Of a stretch of DNA of 52,957 bases, positions 40,834 through 49,664 are shown in pieces. The notes under the pieces are model-generated. The model was given only the letters and a program-made list of their open reading frames with translations. It made no database searches and was not told the origin of the DNA. The stretch is from Oscillospiraceae bacterium (GTDB lineage: Bacteria > Bacillota > Clostridia > Oscillospirales > Acutalibacteraceae): assembly GCA_015065885.1 (NCBI GenBank), contig SVPJ01000011.1, forward strand, positions 1 to 52,957. Direction: 5' to 3'. The stretch's first letter is position 1, and each line of letters opens with the position of its first letter. Made by a program: the position numbers and the translations under genes.

Positions 40834-41283
40834 ATGGGATTCTTGGACAAGTTTAAAAATTGGATCGGTGACGTAGAAGAAGCGGACGATGACGAAATGG
40901 AAGACACTGTGGGTAAGGAAGATTCTATGGATTTCGTTACCAAAACCGCCGCGGAAGCAGAAGAACCCGTGAAGCGCAGCAACAAAGTGGTGAACATTCA
41001 CGCAACGGCGCAATTGCAGGTCGTGTTGGTCAAACCGGAGCGTTTTGATGATGCCAGCACGGTGGCGGATCATTTGAACGCCAAGCGCACGGTCGTTTTG
41101 AATTTGGAGAATGCGAACAAGGACGTGGCACGCCGTATTTTGGACTTTTTGAGCGGTGTGGCGTACGCCAACGACGGGCAGATCAAAAAGGTGGCGAATT
41201 GCACCTTTATCATCACCCCCTACAACGTGGGCATTATGGGCGATCTGCTCGACGAACTCGAGAATAATGGGCTCTACTTCTAA
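40834..41283 (+). CDS. sepF: Cell division protein SepF
   Basis: SepF is a membrane-binding FtsZ tether that bundles filaments at the division ring. 149 residues: the N-terminal MGFLDKFKNWIG amphipathic helix targets membrane, an acidic linker follows, and the DUF552 core spans about 52-140 with VVLVKPERFDDASTVADHL, RTVVLNLENANKDVARRILDF and a terminal FIITPYNVGI. Strong SD (AGGAGG). It overlaps the following S4 gene by 17 nt and has an upstream promoter inside yggS. Confidence 0.96.
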   Translation: MGFLDKFKNWIGDVEEADDDEMEDTVGKEDSMDFVTKTAAEAEEPVKRSNKVVNIHATAQLQVVLVKPERFDDASTVADHLNAKRTVVLNLENANKDVARRILDFLSGVAYANDGQIKKVANCTFIITPYNVGIMGDLLDELENNGLYF

Positions 41284-42037
41284 CAGCCCTTTTGCTGAAG
41301 AAGCATTACTGAAGGCGCGGATCGAGGATGCGGTGCGGCTCTGTAAACGTCGCTCTTCACCTGTGTTTATCGGCTTTTTGGATGCGCATCAACAAGCGGT
41401 TGCAAAGGGTATGTTGCCGAAAGGGGAGGACGTTATTTGGTCGTTTTACGGCGGCCATCCCGAAGGGGAACGTGCCTTGCTCGGCGTTTCACCTGATTTT
41501 TTGCCGCTCGAAGAGGCGTGGTTTCCGTTGACGGCGATGGCGTTCCGCTACCGCAGCGGCGAGAAGATCACGCATCGCGATGTGTTGGGAGCGTTGCTTT
41601 CCGCCGGCGTGCGGCGGGAAATGGTCGGGGATATCCTGTGCGGCGACGGACTGTCGGTCGTGTTTGTGAAGGACGAGGTCGTCTCCTTTTTACAAGAGGA
41701 GATCACGAAGATCGGCGGTGAGGGAGTACATAGCGAAGTCCCCTTTATCGGCGAACTTCCCGCAATGCACACCTTTGTTGAGCGGCGGGATACCGTGGCA
41801 TCCCCACGGCTGGATGCGGTATTAAGGGTGTGTCTGTCGACTTCGCGGGAAGAGGCGGCGCGTCGCGTGGAACTGGGAATCGTTTCGATCAATCACCTTC
41901 CGTGTACCGCCGTTTCTGCGGAAGTACACGAAGGAGATGTGTTATCGGTGCGCGGCAGTGGGCGGTTTCGCGTGGCAAAACTCGGTCCGCCGACTCGTAA
42001 AGGGCGTCTTTTTGTTACGGTAGAACAGTATGTATAA
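41267..42037 (+). CDS. ylmH: YlmH-like S4-domain RNA-binding protein
   Basis: 256 residues: an N-terminal YlmH-type domain with FIGFLDAHQQAVAKGML and FYGGHPEGERALLGVSPDF, and a C-terminal S4 domain (about 185-240, ASPRLDAVLRVCLSTSREEA). YlmH of Bacillus contacts stalled 50S subunits in quality control and is encoded in the division cluster, as here. The ATG 41267 overlaps the end of sepF and has no strong SD, so it is likely translated by coupling. YlmG, usually between SepF and YlmH, is missing. Confidence 0.88.
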   Translation: MGSTSNSPFAEEALLKARIEDAVRLCKRRSSPVFIGFLDAHQQAVAKGMLPKGEDVIWSFYGGHPEGERALLGVSPDFLPLEEAWFPLTAMAFRYRSGEKITHRDVLGALLSAGVRREMVGDILCGDGLSVVFVKDEVVSFLQEEITKIGGEGVHSEVPFIGELPAMHTFVERRDTVASPRLDAVLRVCLSTSREEAARRVELGIVSINHLPCTAVSAEVHEGDVLSVRGSGRFRVAKLGPPTRKGRLFVTVEQYV

Positions 42038-42061
42038 AAATATATAGGAGAGTGTCATACG

Positions 42062-42859
42062 ATGCTGACATTGGAACAAATTAAGAACGTAACGTTTTCC
42101 AAAGCCCGCGGCGGATATTCCACCGCGGAAGTGGATGAGTTTATTGATCGGTGTGTGGATACGCTGGCAAGCGTATTGGACGAGCGTAACACCGCCAATA
42201 AGAAAATGGAAGTGCTGGCGGAAAAACTCAAAGAATACCGTAGTGAGGAAGACAGCATCCGTTCGGCGCTCGTAAACGCTCAGCGGTTGGGCGATACGAT
42301 CGTGCGCGAAGCCAATCAGAAGGCGGCTCTCACCGGGGAAGACGCCGCCATTAAAGCGGAAAAGATCGTGAAAGAGGCCGAGGCAAAAGCGGCGGCGGTG
42401 CTTGATGGAATCACCGATGAAGTGAAAGCGCAGGAGGCGGAACTGCAGCGTTTGAAGCAAGAAGTTTCGCTCTTCAAGGATCGTATGCTCTCGATCTACC
42501 GTGAGCATCTGTCGCTTATTCAGTTGCTCCCCGAAGAAGAACCGCAGGAAGAGACTGTTGAAGAAACGGAGGAGGCTGTTGCTTCCACAACGGCAGAAGA
42601 GACCGCGGAAACTGTCGAAACCGTTGAAACGGTAGAAGAGACGGCGGCGGACGTTGTGGAAGAGACCGTCGAGGAGCCGACGGTTCCCGAGGTGGCTGAA
42701 GTGCCTGCTATGACGTCGCTTGAAGAACTCGCGGAAACGGACGTGAGCGAAGAGGCTCCGAGATCCCGCTTTTCGGATCTGAAATTCGGTGATGACTACG
42801 ATATAGCAGAGGACGAGGAAAAACCGCGCGGCTTGTTCCGCCGCAAGAAACAGCAGTAA
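42062..42859 (+). CDS. divIVA: DivIVA-domain cell-pole/division-site protein
   Basis: DivIVA marks curved membrane at poles and septa. 265 residues: the N-terminal MLTLEQIKNVTFSKARGGYS membrane-binding region (1-50), a coiled coil with frequent heptads (about 50-160), then a long acidic Glu/Thr/Val tail (about 160-240) containing repeated ETVE units, ending in a basic GLFRRKKQQ. The acidic tail is not part of the typical Bacillus protein. SD AGGAGA. It is the last gene before a terminator. Confidence 0.93.
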   Translation: MLTLEQIKNVTFSKARGGYSTAEVDEFIDRCVDTLASVLDERNTANKKMEVLAEKLKEYRSEEDSIRSALVNAQRLGDTIVREANQKAALTGEDAAIKAEKIVKEAEAKAAAVLDGITDEVKAQEAELQRLKQEVSLFKDRMLSIYREHLSLIQLLPEEEPQEETVEETEEAVASTTAEETAETVETVETVEETAADVVEETVEEPTVPEVAEVPAMTSLEELAETDVSEEAPRSRFSDLKFGDDYDIAEDEEKPRGLFRRKKQQ

Positions 42860-42863
42860 AAAA

Positions 42864-42903
42864 GCAACGCCGCCTCTTTTCGTAAAGAGAGGCGGCGCTT
42901 TTT
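42864..42903 (+). terminator. Terminator of the sepF-divIVA transcript
   Basis: GC-rich stem GCCGCCTCT (42869-42877) with AGAGGCGGC (42888-42896), then T5 (42899-42903). Confidence 0.88.
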
Positions 42904-42922
42904 AGCAATATACGATAGGGGG

Positions 42923-43453
42923 ATGCGTAACGTGTATTGGTTGATAACCGGTGTAATTACAGCCGTATTGGTCGTGATCGACCAGATGACAAAGGCGGCA
43001 GCGGTGCAGTATCTGGCGCCTGCCGATGCGTCCTCGATCCCTTTGTGGAACGGCGTGTTGGAATTGACCTACGTGGAGAATCACGGCATTGCGTGGGGGA
43101 TGCTGCAAAATCAGCGGTGGATCGTCACGGTTGCCACTTCCGTTATGCTGTTGTTCGTGTTGTTTGCGTTGATCAAACGGTGGTTTGCAAACTCTCGTTT
43201 GGCAACGGCAGGACTGGTTTTAATATTGGCAGGCGGTATCGGCAATCTGATCGACCGCATTGCCAATGGCTACGTGGTGGATTTTATCCATTACTACAAA
43301 TGGTTTGATTTCCCCGTATTTAACTTTGCCGATTGCTGTGTGTCGATCGGTGCGGTATTGGTTTTGATCTACGCTTTCTTTTTTAGCGAAACGAAGGAGG
43401 ATACAGCGGATGGAACCGTACCGTGTGAAAACGACTGCGGAACAGACGGGTAA
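42923..43453 (+). CDS. lspA: Lipoprotein signal peptidase (signal peptidase II)
   Basis: LspA cleaves lipoprotein signal peptides at the lipid-modified Cys. 176 residues with four membrane segments and the family motifs NHGIAWGM and GNLIDRIANGYVVDFI plus FPVFNFADCCVSIGA, which carry the two catalytic aspartates. The protein ends in an acidic tail whose last 44 nt overlap rluD in another frame. SD region ATAGGGGG; no promoter is obvious between the divIVA terminator and this gene, so some read-through is likely. Confidence 0.95.
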   Translation: MRNVYWLITGVITAVLVVIDQMTKAAAVQYLAPADASSIPLWNGVLELTYVENHGIAWGMLQNQRWIVTVATSVMLLFVLFALIKRWFANSRLATAGLVLILAGGIGNLIDRIANGYVVDFIHYYKWFDFPVFNFADCCVSIGAVLVLIYAFFFSETKEDTADGTVPCENDCGTDG

Positions 43454-44327
43454 GCGTCTGGATGTGTATTTAGCGGAAGAATTACCGCTGACACGGTCCG
43501 CCGTACAAGGATTGATGGAAAACGGTGCGGTGACGGTCAACGGAAAAGTGATAGCCAAGAATTACCGCTTACGCGGTGGGGAAGAGGTCGCCGTCTTCAT
43601 CCCCGAAGCAGAGCCGTGCGAAGCAGCGGCACAGGATATTCCGTTGGATATTGTGTACGAAGACGAACATGTATTGGTGGTCAACAAGCAAAAGGGGATG
43701 GTCGTGCATCCCGCGGCAGGTCACGCAGACGGCACGCTCGTGAATGCTCTTCTTGCCCACTGCGGGGACAGTTTGTCGGGCATCAACGGTGTTCTTCGCC
43801 CCGGTATCGTACACCGCATCGATAAGGATACCAGCGGTTTGTTGATCGTTGCGAAAAACGACGAAGCACACCAAGGTCTGGCAGAGCAGATCAAGGTACA
43901 CAGTTTTACGCGTATTTACGAAGCAGTGGTGGTTGGGCGTTTGCCTGCTTCACAAGGTACGGTGAACGCGCCGATCGGTCGGCATCCCGTCGACCGCAAG
44001 AAGATGGCGATCACCGAGAAGAACGGCAAGCCTGCCGTCACCCACTACCGCGTATTGGCAGAATACGCAGGGTATTCCCACGTGCAACTGAAATTGGAGA
44101 CGGGACGTACCCACCAAATTCGTGTGCACATGGCGTCACTCGGGCATCCTGTGGCGGGAGATACGGTATACGGTGCTAAAAAAGACCCCAACAACCTGAA
44201 CGGACAATGTTTGCATGCGAAAGAGATCGGTTTTACACACCCCATAACCGACAAGGAACTTTACTTTACATCGGACTTGCCGCCGTATTTTACGGCGTTT
44301 TTAGACAATCTCCGCGGTAAAGGGTGA
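43410..44327 (+). CDS. RluD-type 23S rRNA pseudouridine synthase
   Basis: 305 residues: an N-terminal S4 domain (KRLDVYLAEELPLTRSAVQG), then the RluA/RluD catalytic domain with the HRIDKDTSGLLIVAKN motif containing the catalytic Asp (about 130-145), and LKLETGRTHQIRVHMASLGH. It isomerises uridines in rRNA; position after lspA matches Bacillus ylyB. ATG 43410 has a strong SD (GAAGGAGGA) located inside lspA, giving a 44-nt overlap. A terminator follows. Confidence 0.94.
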   Translation: MEPYRVKTTAEQTGKRLDVYLAEELPLTRSAVQGLMENGAVTVNGKVIAKNYRLRGGEEVAVFIPEAEPCEAAAQDIPLDIVYEDEHVLVVNKQKGMVVHPAAGHADGTLVNALLAHCGDSLSGINGVLRPGIVHRIDKDTSGLLIVAKNDEAHQGLAEQIKVHSFTRIYEAVVVGRLPASQGTVNAPIGRHPVDRKKMAITEKNGKPAVTHYRVLAEYAGYSHVQLKLETGRTHQIRVHMASLGHPVAGDTVYGAKKDPNNLNGQCLHAKEIGFTHPITDKELYFTSDLPPYFTAFLDNLRGKG

Positions 44328-44352
44328 CCACTTTACATATATAGTTGTTTTG

Positions 44353-44391
44353 ATCCGACGTTCCGTCTTATGCCGAACGCCGGATTTTTTT
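44353..44391 (+). terminator. Terminator after the rluD-like gene
   Basis: ATCCGACGTTC (44353-44363) pairs with GAACGCCGGAT (44375-44385) with one mismatch, followed by T7. Confidence 0.85.
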
Positions 44392-44421
44392 ATATTCCTA
44401 TACGTTTTTGCGGAATAGGGG

Positions 44422-44450
44422 TTGATTATTTTTTTAAAATAGTATAAAAT
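44422..44450 (+). promoter_or_regulatory. Promoter of the prfC-valS operon
   Basis: TTGATT 44422-44427, 17-bp spacer, TAAAAT 44445-44450. The leader to TTG 44483 is about 25 nt; no T-box structure is seen ahead of prfC or valS. Confidence 0.65.
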
Positions 44451-44482
44451 ATGCTTAATTGTTTATTTGGAGGGGTTCCCTT

Positions 44483-46084
44483 TTGTCGAATCTACAAAAT
44501 GAGATCCGTCGTCGGCGCACCTTTGCGATCATCTCGCACCCGGACGCCGGTAAAACGACGCTGACCGAAAAACTGTTGCTGTATGGCGGGGCGATCGCCA
44601 GTGCCGGTATGGTGAAAGGTAAGCGGTCGATGAAACACGCCGTTTCCGACTGGATGGAGATCGAAAAACAGCGCGGTATCTCGGTCACCTCGTCAGCACT
44701 GCAGTTTGAGTACGACGGATACTGCATCAATATTCTGGACACACCCGGCCACCAGGACTTTTCGGAGGATACCTACCGCACGCTGATGGCGGCGGACTCC
44801 GCCGTTATGGTCATTGACGCTTCGAAAGGTGTGGAGCGCCAAACGGTAAAACTGTTCAAGGTGTGTATGTTGCGTCATATTCCGATCTTCACCTTCATCA
44901 ACAAGATGGACCGCGAAGCGCGTGACCCGTTTGAATTGCTGGAAGAGATCGAACAGGTGCTGGGTATTGATACCTACGCCGTCAACTGGCCGATCGGTTG
45001 CGGCAAGGAATTCAAGGGTGTGTATAACCGTCGCGATCAGCACATTTTGGCGTTTTCCGCTGCCGAAGGTGCAACCGGTCAATACGAAGCGACCGCTACC
45101 GAAGTGGACTTGAAAGACGAGTCGCTGAAAGCGCTTATCGGCGAGTCTCATTACAATACGCTGAACGACGATATTGAGTTGATGGACGGTGCGGGCAGTG
45201 AATTTGATCTCGAACGCGTCCGTGCGGGTCAGTTGACCCCCGTGTTCTTCGGCTCGGCACTTACCAACTTCGGTGTGCAACCGTTCTTGGAAGACTTTTT
45301 GAAGATGACTACCGCGCCCCTGCCGCGTCAGTCCAGTGCAGGTGAAGTCGATCCGATGAACGAGGATTTTTCTGCGTTTGTGTTCAAGATCCAAGCGAAT
45401 ATGAACAAAGCACACCGCGACCGTATTGCGTTCTTCCGCATTTGTTCGGGACGGTACGAAAAAAATATGGAAGTGTTGCACGTGCAGGGCAACAAAAAGT
45501 TGCGCCTTTCGCAGCCGCAGCAGTTGATGGCGCAGGATCGCGAGGGTATCGAAGAAGCCTATGCGGGCGATATCATCGGTATTTTCGATCCCGGCATCTT
45601 CTCCATCGGCGATACGGTGTGTATGCCGAATAAAAAGTTTGCATTTGAAGGCATTCCGACCTTTGCACCCGAACATTTTGCACGTATCCGTGCGACCGAC
45701 ACGATGAAACGTAAACAGTTCGTGAAAGGTACCGACCAGATCGCCCAGGAAGGTGCGATCCAGATCTTCAAGGAAGTGGACGGCGGTATGGAAGAAGTCA
45801 TTGTCGGCGTGGTCGGTACACTGCAGTTTGAAGTGCTGGAATACCGCTTAAAGAATGAATATGCGGTGGATATCCGTATGGAAAGTCTGCCGTATAGTCA
45901 GATCCGCTGGATCGTCAACGAAGATATCGATCCCAAAACGTTGAATTTAAGTTCCGATACCAAGCGTGTGCAGGATATGCGCGGGCATTATCTGTTGCTG
46001 TTCACCAGCAGTTGGAATATCGACTGGGCGCTCGAACACAACAAAGGTCTCGAATTGGCCGACTTTAAACGCGAAATGAATTGA
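44483..46084 (+). CDS. prfC: Peptide chain release factor 3
   Basis: RF3 is the GTPase that recycles RF1/RF2. 533 residues with the G-domain motifs SHPDAGKTT (G1, about 18-26), a conserved QRGISVTSSA, DTPGHQDFSED (G3), NKMDREARDP (G4) and SAAEG, then domains II and III to IDWALEHNKGLELADF. TTG 44483 is taken because GGAGGGG is 7 nt upstream; the in-frame start at 44459 lies ahead of it. It ends 13 bp before valS, forming an operon with an aminoacyl-tRNA synthetase. Confidence 0.95.
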   Translation: MSNLQNEIRRRRTFAIISHPDAGKTTLTEKLLLYGGAIASAGMVKGKRSMKHAVSDWMEIEKQRGISVTSSALQFEYDGYCINILDTPGHQDFSEDTYRTLMAADSAVMVIDASKGVERQTVKLFKVCMLRHIPIFTFINKMDREARDPFELLEEIEQVLGIDTYAVNWPIGCGKEFKGVYNRRDQHILAFSAAEGATGQYEATATEVDLKDESLKALIGESHYNTLNDDIELMDGAGSEFDLERVRAGQLTPVFFGSALTNFGVQPFLEDFLKMTTAPLPRQSSAGEVDPMNEDFSAFVFKIQANMNKAHRDRIAFFRICSGRYEKNMEVLHVQGNKKLRLSQPQQLMAQDREGIEEAYAGDIIGIFDPGIFSIGDTVCMPNKKFAFEGIPTFAPEHFARIRATDTMKRKQFVKGTDQIAQEGAIQIFKEVDGGMEEVIVGVVGTLQFEVLEYRLKNEYAVDIRMESLPYSQIRWIVNEDIDPKTLNLSSDTKRVQDMRGHYLLLFTSSWNIDWALEHNKGLELADFKREMN

Positions 46085-46097
46085 GGTGCAGAAACGT

Positions 46098-48791
46098 ATG
46101 AGTAATCGTAAAGAATTGGCAAAGACGTACGAGCCGCGCGAGGTGGAAGACCGTATTTATGCCTTCTGGCAGGACGGTAACTACTTTGCGGCGGACGCAG
46201 ATTCGAAGAAAACGCCCTATACCATCGTGATGCCGCCCCCGAACATTACGGGGCAGTTGCACATGGGTCACGCACTGGACAATACGCTCCAGGATATCCT
46301 GATCCGTTGGCGCCGTATGCAGGGGTACGAGGCGTTGTGGCTGCCGGGTACCGACCACGCCTCCATCGCCACTGAGGCGAAGATCGTGGAAGCGATGCGT
46401 GCCGAAGGTATCACCAAAGACGATATCGGCCGTGACGCATTCTTGGAACGCGCGTGGAAGTGGAAGGAAACGTACGGCGGCCGTATCGTATCGCAGCTTA
46501 AGAAGATCGGTTCTTCCTGCGATTGGAAACGTGAGCGTTTCACGATGGACGAAGGCTGTTCCAAAGCGGTGCGTGAGGTGTTCGTGCGTTTGTACGAGCA
46601 GGATCTCATTTACCGCGGCAACCGCATGGTGAACTGGTGTCCCACCTGCAACACCTCCATTTCGGATGCTGAGGTGGAATACGAGGAGAAGGACGGCCAT
46701 TTCTGGCATCTGCTCTACACCGTCAAGGAAACGGGAGAGAAACTCGAACTGGCCACCACTCGCCCCGAGACCATGCTCGGCGATACGGCGGTGGCGATCA
46801 ACAGCGAGGATGAGCGTTACACCCACCTGCACGGTTGCCACGTGATCCTGCCCTTGCTTAACAAAGAAATTCCGATCGTGTGCGACGAACACGCGGACAT
46901 GACCAAGGGTACGGGCGTTGTGAAGATCACCCCCGCCCACGACCCGAATGACTTTGAGGTCGGCCGCCGTCACGACCTGCCGGTGGTGCGCGTGTTTACT
47001 TATGACGGTTTGATGACGGGTGCGGCAGATAAAGCCGCGGCTGACGAACTGTTTGCTTCGGGCCGCGCCACGCAGGACGAGCCCCAGGTGCTGGATTGCG
47101 GCAAGTATGCGGGTATGACCACGATGGAAGCGCGCAAAGCGATCCTTGCAGATCTGGAAGCGGGCGGCTATCTGAAGGAGACCGAAGACTTAAAGCACGA
47201 CGTCGGTACTTGCTACCGCTGTCACTGCACCATCGAGCCGATGGTGTCCAAACAGTGGTTTGTGCGTATGGAGCCGCTTGCAGGCCCCGCTATTGAAGCG
47301 GTGGAGAAGGGGGATATCACCTTCGTGCCCGAGCGTTTCACCAAGAATTACATCAACTGGATGCGCGGCACGCGTGACTGGTGTATCTCCCGTCAGTTGT
47401 GGTGGGGTCATCAGATCCCCGCGTGGTACTGTGCCGATTGTGGTGAGACGGTCGTTGCGAAGGACGATCCGACCGTCTGTCCGAAGTGCGGCAGTGCCCA
47501 CATTACGCGCGATCCCGATACGCTGGATACCTGGTTCTCCTCGGCACTGTGGCCGTTCTCCACGCTTGGCTGGCCCGAAAATACGCTTGATCTGGAACGC
47601 TTCTATCCCACCAACACGTTGGTCACAGGCTACGATATCATCGGCTTCTGGGTGAGCCGTATGATCTTCTCGGGATTGGCATATACTAACAAAGCACCGT
47701 TCAACACCGTGTTGATCCACGGCTTGGTGCGTGACCATTTGGGGCGCAAGATGTCGAAATCGCTCGGCAACGGTGTGGATCCCCTGGAGATCATCGACCA
47801 ATACGGTGCGGATGCGCTGCGCTTTATGTTGGCAACGGGCAACAGCCCCGGAAACGATATGCGTTTTATGCCCGACAAGGTGGAAGCGTCCCGTAACTTT
47901 GCGAACAAGATCTGGAACGCCGCCCGTTTCATTTTGATGAATATCGGCGACAACGACGTGGCGTTGACCTTGCCCGAGACCCTCACGACCGAAGACAAAT
48001 GGATCCTCTCGAAATTTAACACGCTCGTCAAAGCGGTGACGGAGAACTTGGAGAAGTTTGAACTCGGTATTGCGGTACAGAAGTTGTACGACTTTATTTG
48101 GGATAGCTATTGCGATTGGTACATCGAACTGTGCAAGCCGCGTCTGCAGGGTGAAGGTGCGGCAGAAGCCCGTCAGGTGCTGGTGTACGTGATGACGGGT
48201 ATGTTGCAACTCTTGCATCCGTTTATGCCGTTCATCACCGAAGAGATCTGGCAGACCCTGCCGCACGAAGGCGAAACGCTGATGCGTACCGCGTGGCCCA
48301 CTTACGATGCGACGCTCGAATTCCCGAATGAAGAGCGTGAGATGGAGCGCTTGATGGAAGCGATCCGCGCGATCCGTAACCGCCGCGCCGAAATGAACGT
48401 GCCGCCTTCCAAGAAGGCTGACCTCTACATTGAGACTGCGTTTGTGGAGACCTTCAAAAACGGCACGGTGTTCCTGCAAAAGATGGCGTCGGCGGCCGAA
48501 GTGAACGTCGGCGAAAAGTGGGATATCGACGGTGCGGTGAGTATTGTTACCACCGATGCGACCATCAAGATCCCGCTTGCGGAACTGGTGGACAAGGAAG
48601 CGGAACTCGCACGTTTACAAAAAGAAAAAGATGCCGTGCAAAAGCAGTTGGACGGCGTGATGGCGCGTCTCAACAATAAGGCGTTCACCGACAAAGCGCC
48701 CGAAGCGGTCGTCAATGGCGCGCGTGAGAATGCGGCGCGTCTCGGCGAAAAACTCGCATTGCTTGAGCAGAGCATGGCGGCGTTTCAATAA
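46098..48791 (+). CDS. valS: Valyl-tRNA synthetase
   Basis: ValRS charges tRNA-Val. 897 residues, class I: HIGH box in PPPNITGQLHMGHALD, a long editing (CP1) insertion with TTRPETMLGDTAVAI, a zinc-ribbon-like insert (CADCGETV, CPKCGSAH), the KMSKS box GRKMSKSLGNG, an anticodon-binding helical domain, and the C-terminal coiled-coil arm (about 830-897). ATG 46098 is chosen over GTG 46086, whose codon overlaps the GAGGTG SD. It follows prfC and precedes an SDR gene by 16 bp. Confidence 0.97.
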   Translation: MSNRKELAKTYEPREVEDRIYAFWQDGNYFAADADSKKTPYTIVMPPPNITGQLHMGHALDNTLQDILIRWRRMQGYEALWLPGTDHASIATEAKIVEAMRAEGITKDDIGRDAFLERAWKWKETYGGRIVSQLKKIGSSCDWKRERFTMDEGCSKAVREVFVRLYEQDLIYRGNRMVNWCPTCNTSISDAEVEYEEKDGHFWHLLYTVKETGEKLELATTRPETMLGDTAVAINSEDERYTHLHGCHVILPLLNKEIPIVCDEHADMTKGTGVVKITPAHDPNDFEVGRRHDLPVVRVFTYDGLMTGAADKAAADELFASGRATQDEPQVLDCGKYAGMTTMEARKAILADLEAGGYLKETEDLKHDVGTCYRCHCTIEPMVSKQWFVRMEPLAGPAIEAVEKGDITFVPERFTKNYINWMRGTRDWCISRQLWWGHQIPAWYCADCGETVVAKDDPTVCPKCGSAHITRDPDTLDTWFSSALWPFSTLGWPENTLDLERFYPTNTLVTGYDIIGFWVSRMIFSGLAYTNKAPFNTVLIHGLVRDHLGRKMSKSLGNGVDPLEIIDQYGADALRFMLATGNSPGNDMRFMPDKVEASRNFANKIWNAARFILMNIGDNDVALTLPETLTTEDKWILSKFNTLVKAVTENLEKFELGIAVQKLYDFIWDSYCDWYIELCKPRLQGEGAAEARQVLVYVMTGMLQLLHPFMPFITEEIWQTLPHEGETLMRTAWPTYDATLEFPNEEREMERLMEAIRAIRNRRAEMNVPPSKKADLYIETAFVETFKNGTVFLQKMASAAEVNVGEKWDIDGAVSIVTTDATIKIPLAELVDKEAELARLQKEKDAVQKQLDGVMARLNNKAFTDKAPEAVVNGARENAARLGEKLALLEQSMAAFQ

Positions 48792-48807
48792 GCGTTAGGA
48801 GGACATT

Positions 48808-49608
48808 ATGGGCTTTTTAACAGGTAAGGTCGTATTGATCACAGGCGGCGGCCGTGCGGTGTTGGAAAACGGCAAAGCAGGCTCGATCGGGTACGGTATT
48901 GCGACCGCTTACGCCAAGGAAGGCGCAAACATCGTCATCACCGGCCGTAACGTGCAAAAACTGGAGGACGCCAAAGAAGAGCTGGAACGCTTGTACGGCG
49001 TGAAGGTGCTCCCTGTAAAGGCAGATATCGCTAGCGGTGCGGACAACGCCGCCATCGCCGCTGAAACGGTAAAGCAGGCGGTGGAAGCGTTCGGTCGCAT
49101 TGATGTGTTGATCAACAACGCGCAGGCTTCGGCTTCGGGCGTGACGCTGGAACAGCACACCACCGAGCAGTTTGATCTGGCGATCTATTCGGGGTTATAC
49201 GCCGCGTTCCACTATATGCAGGCGTGCTATCCGTATTTGAAAGAGACCAAAGGCACGGTTATCAACTTCGCTTCGGGAGCCGGTCTGTTCGGCAACTTCG
49301 GTCAGTGTGCATATGCCGCGGCGAAGGAAGGTATCCGCGGTCTCAGCCGTGTGGCGGCAAATGAATGGGGGCACGACGGTATCAACGTCAACGTGATCTG
49401 CCCCTTGGCGTGGACGGCACAGCTGGAGCAGTTTAAGAAGGCGTATCCCGATGCATTTGATAAGAACGTGCATACGCCGCCGATGGGCTATTTCGGTGAT
49501 CCCGAAGAGGATATCGGTCGCGTGTGCGTGCAATTGGCTCACCCCGACTTTAAATTTATGACGGGTGAAACGCTGACGCTGGAAGGCGGACTCGGTCTTC
49601 GTCCGTAA
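48808..49608 (+). CDS. SDR-family oxidoreductase
   Basis: 266 residues of the short-chain dehydrogenase family. The cofactor loop is expanded (LITGGGRAVLENGKAGSIGYG), the NNAQASASG segment replaces the usual NNAG, and the active site has FASGAG and YAAAKEG with Tyr and Lys. The C-terminus ends TGETLTLEGGLGLRP. The expanded loop is like that of some enoyl-ACP-reductase-type SDRs, but the active-site spacing is classical. Substrate unknown. SD (TAGGAGGAC); cotranscribed with valS. Confidence 0.88.
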   Translation: MGFLTGKVVLITGGGRAVLENGKAGSIGYGIATAYAKEGANIVITGRNVQKLEDAKEELERLYGVKVLPVKADIASGADNAAIAAETVKQAVEAFGRIDVLINNAQASASGVTLEQHTTEQFDLAIYSGLYAAFHYMQACYPYLKETKGTVINFASGAGLFGNFGQCAYAAAKEGIRGLSRVAANEWGHDGINVNVICPLAWTAQLEQFKKAYPDAFDKNVHTPPMGYFGDPEEDIGRVCVQLAHPDFKFMTGETLTLEGGLGLRP

Positions 49609-49611
49609 ACG

Positions 49612-49661
49612 GTATAAAATAAGCACGGTGTGTTTCAAAACACACCGTGCTTATTTTATAC
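49612..49661. terminator. 24-bp hairpin terminator between convergent SDR and glnN
   Basis: A perfect 24-bp inverted repeat (49612-49635 and 49638-49661) with a 2-nt loop. AT-rich outer ends act as the T-run in both directions. Confidence 0.9.
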
Positions 49662-49664
49662 GTA

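Noticed and set aside
46040-46100. T-box riboswitch ahead of valS
   Set aside because: There are only 13 bp between prfC and valS and no antiterminator or specifier structure in the prfC leader.
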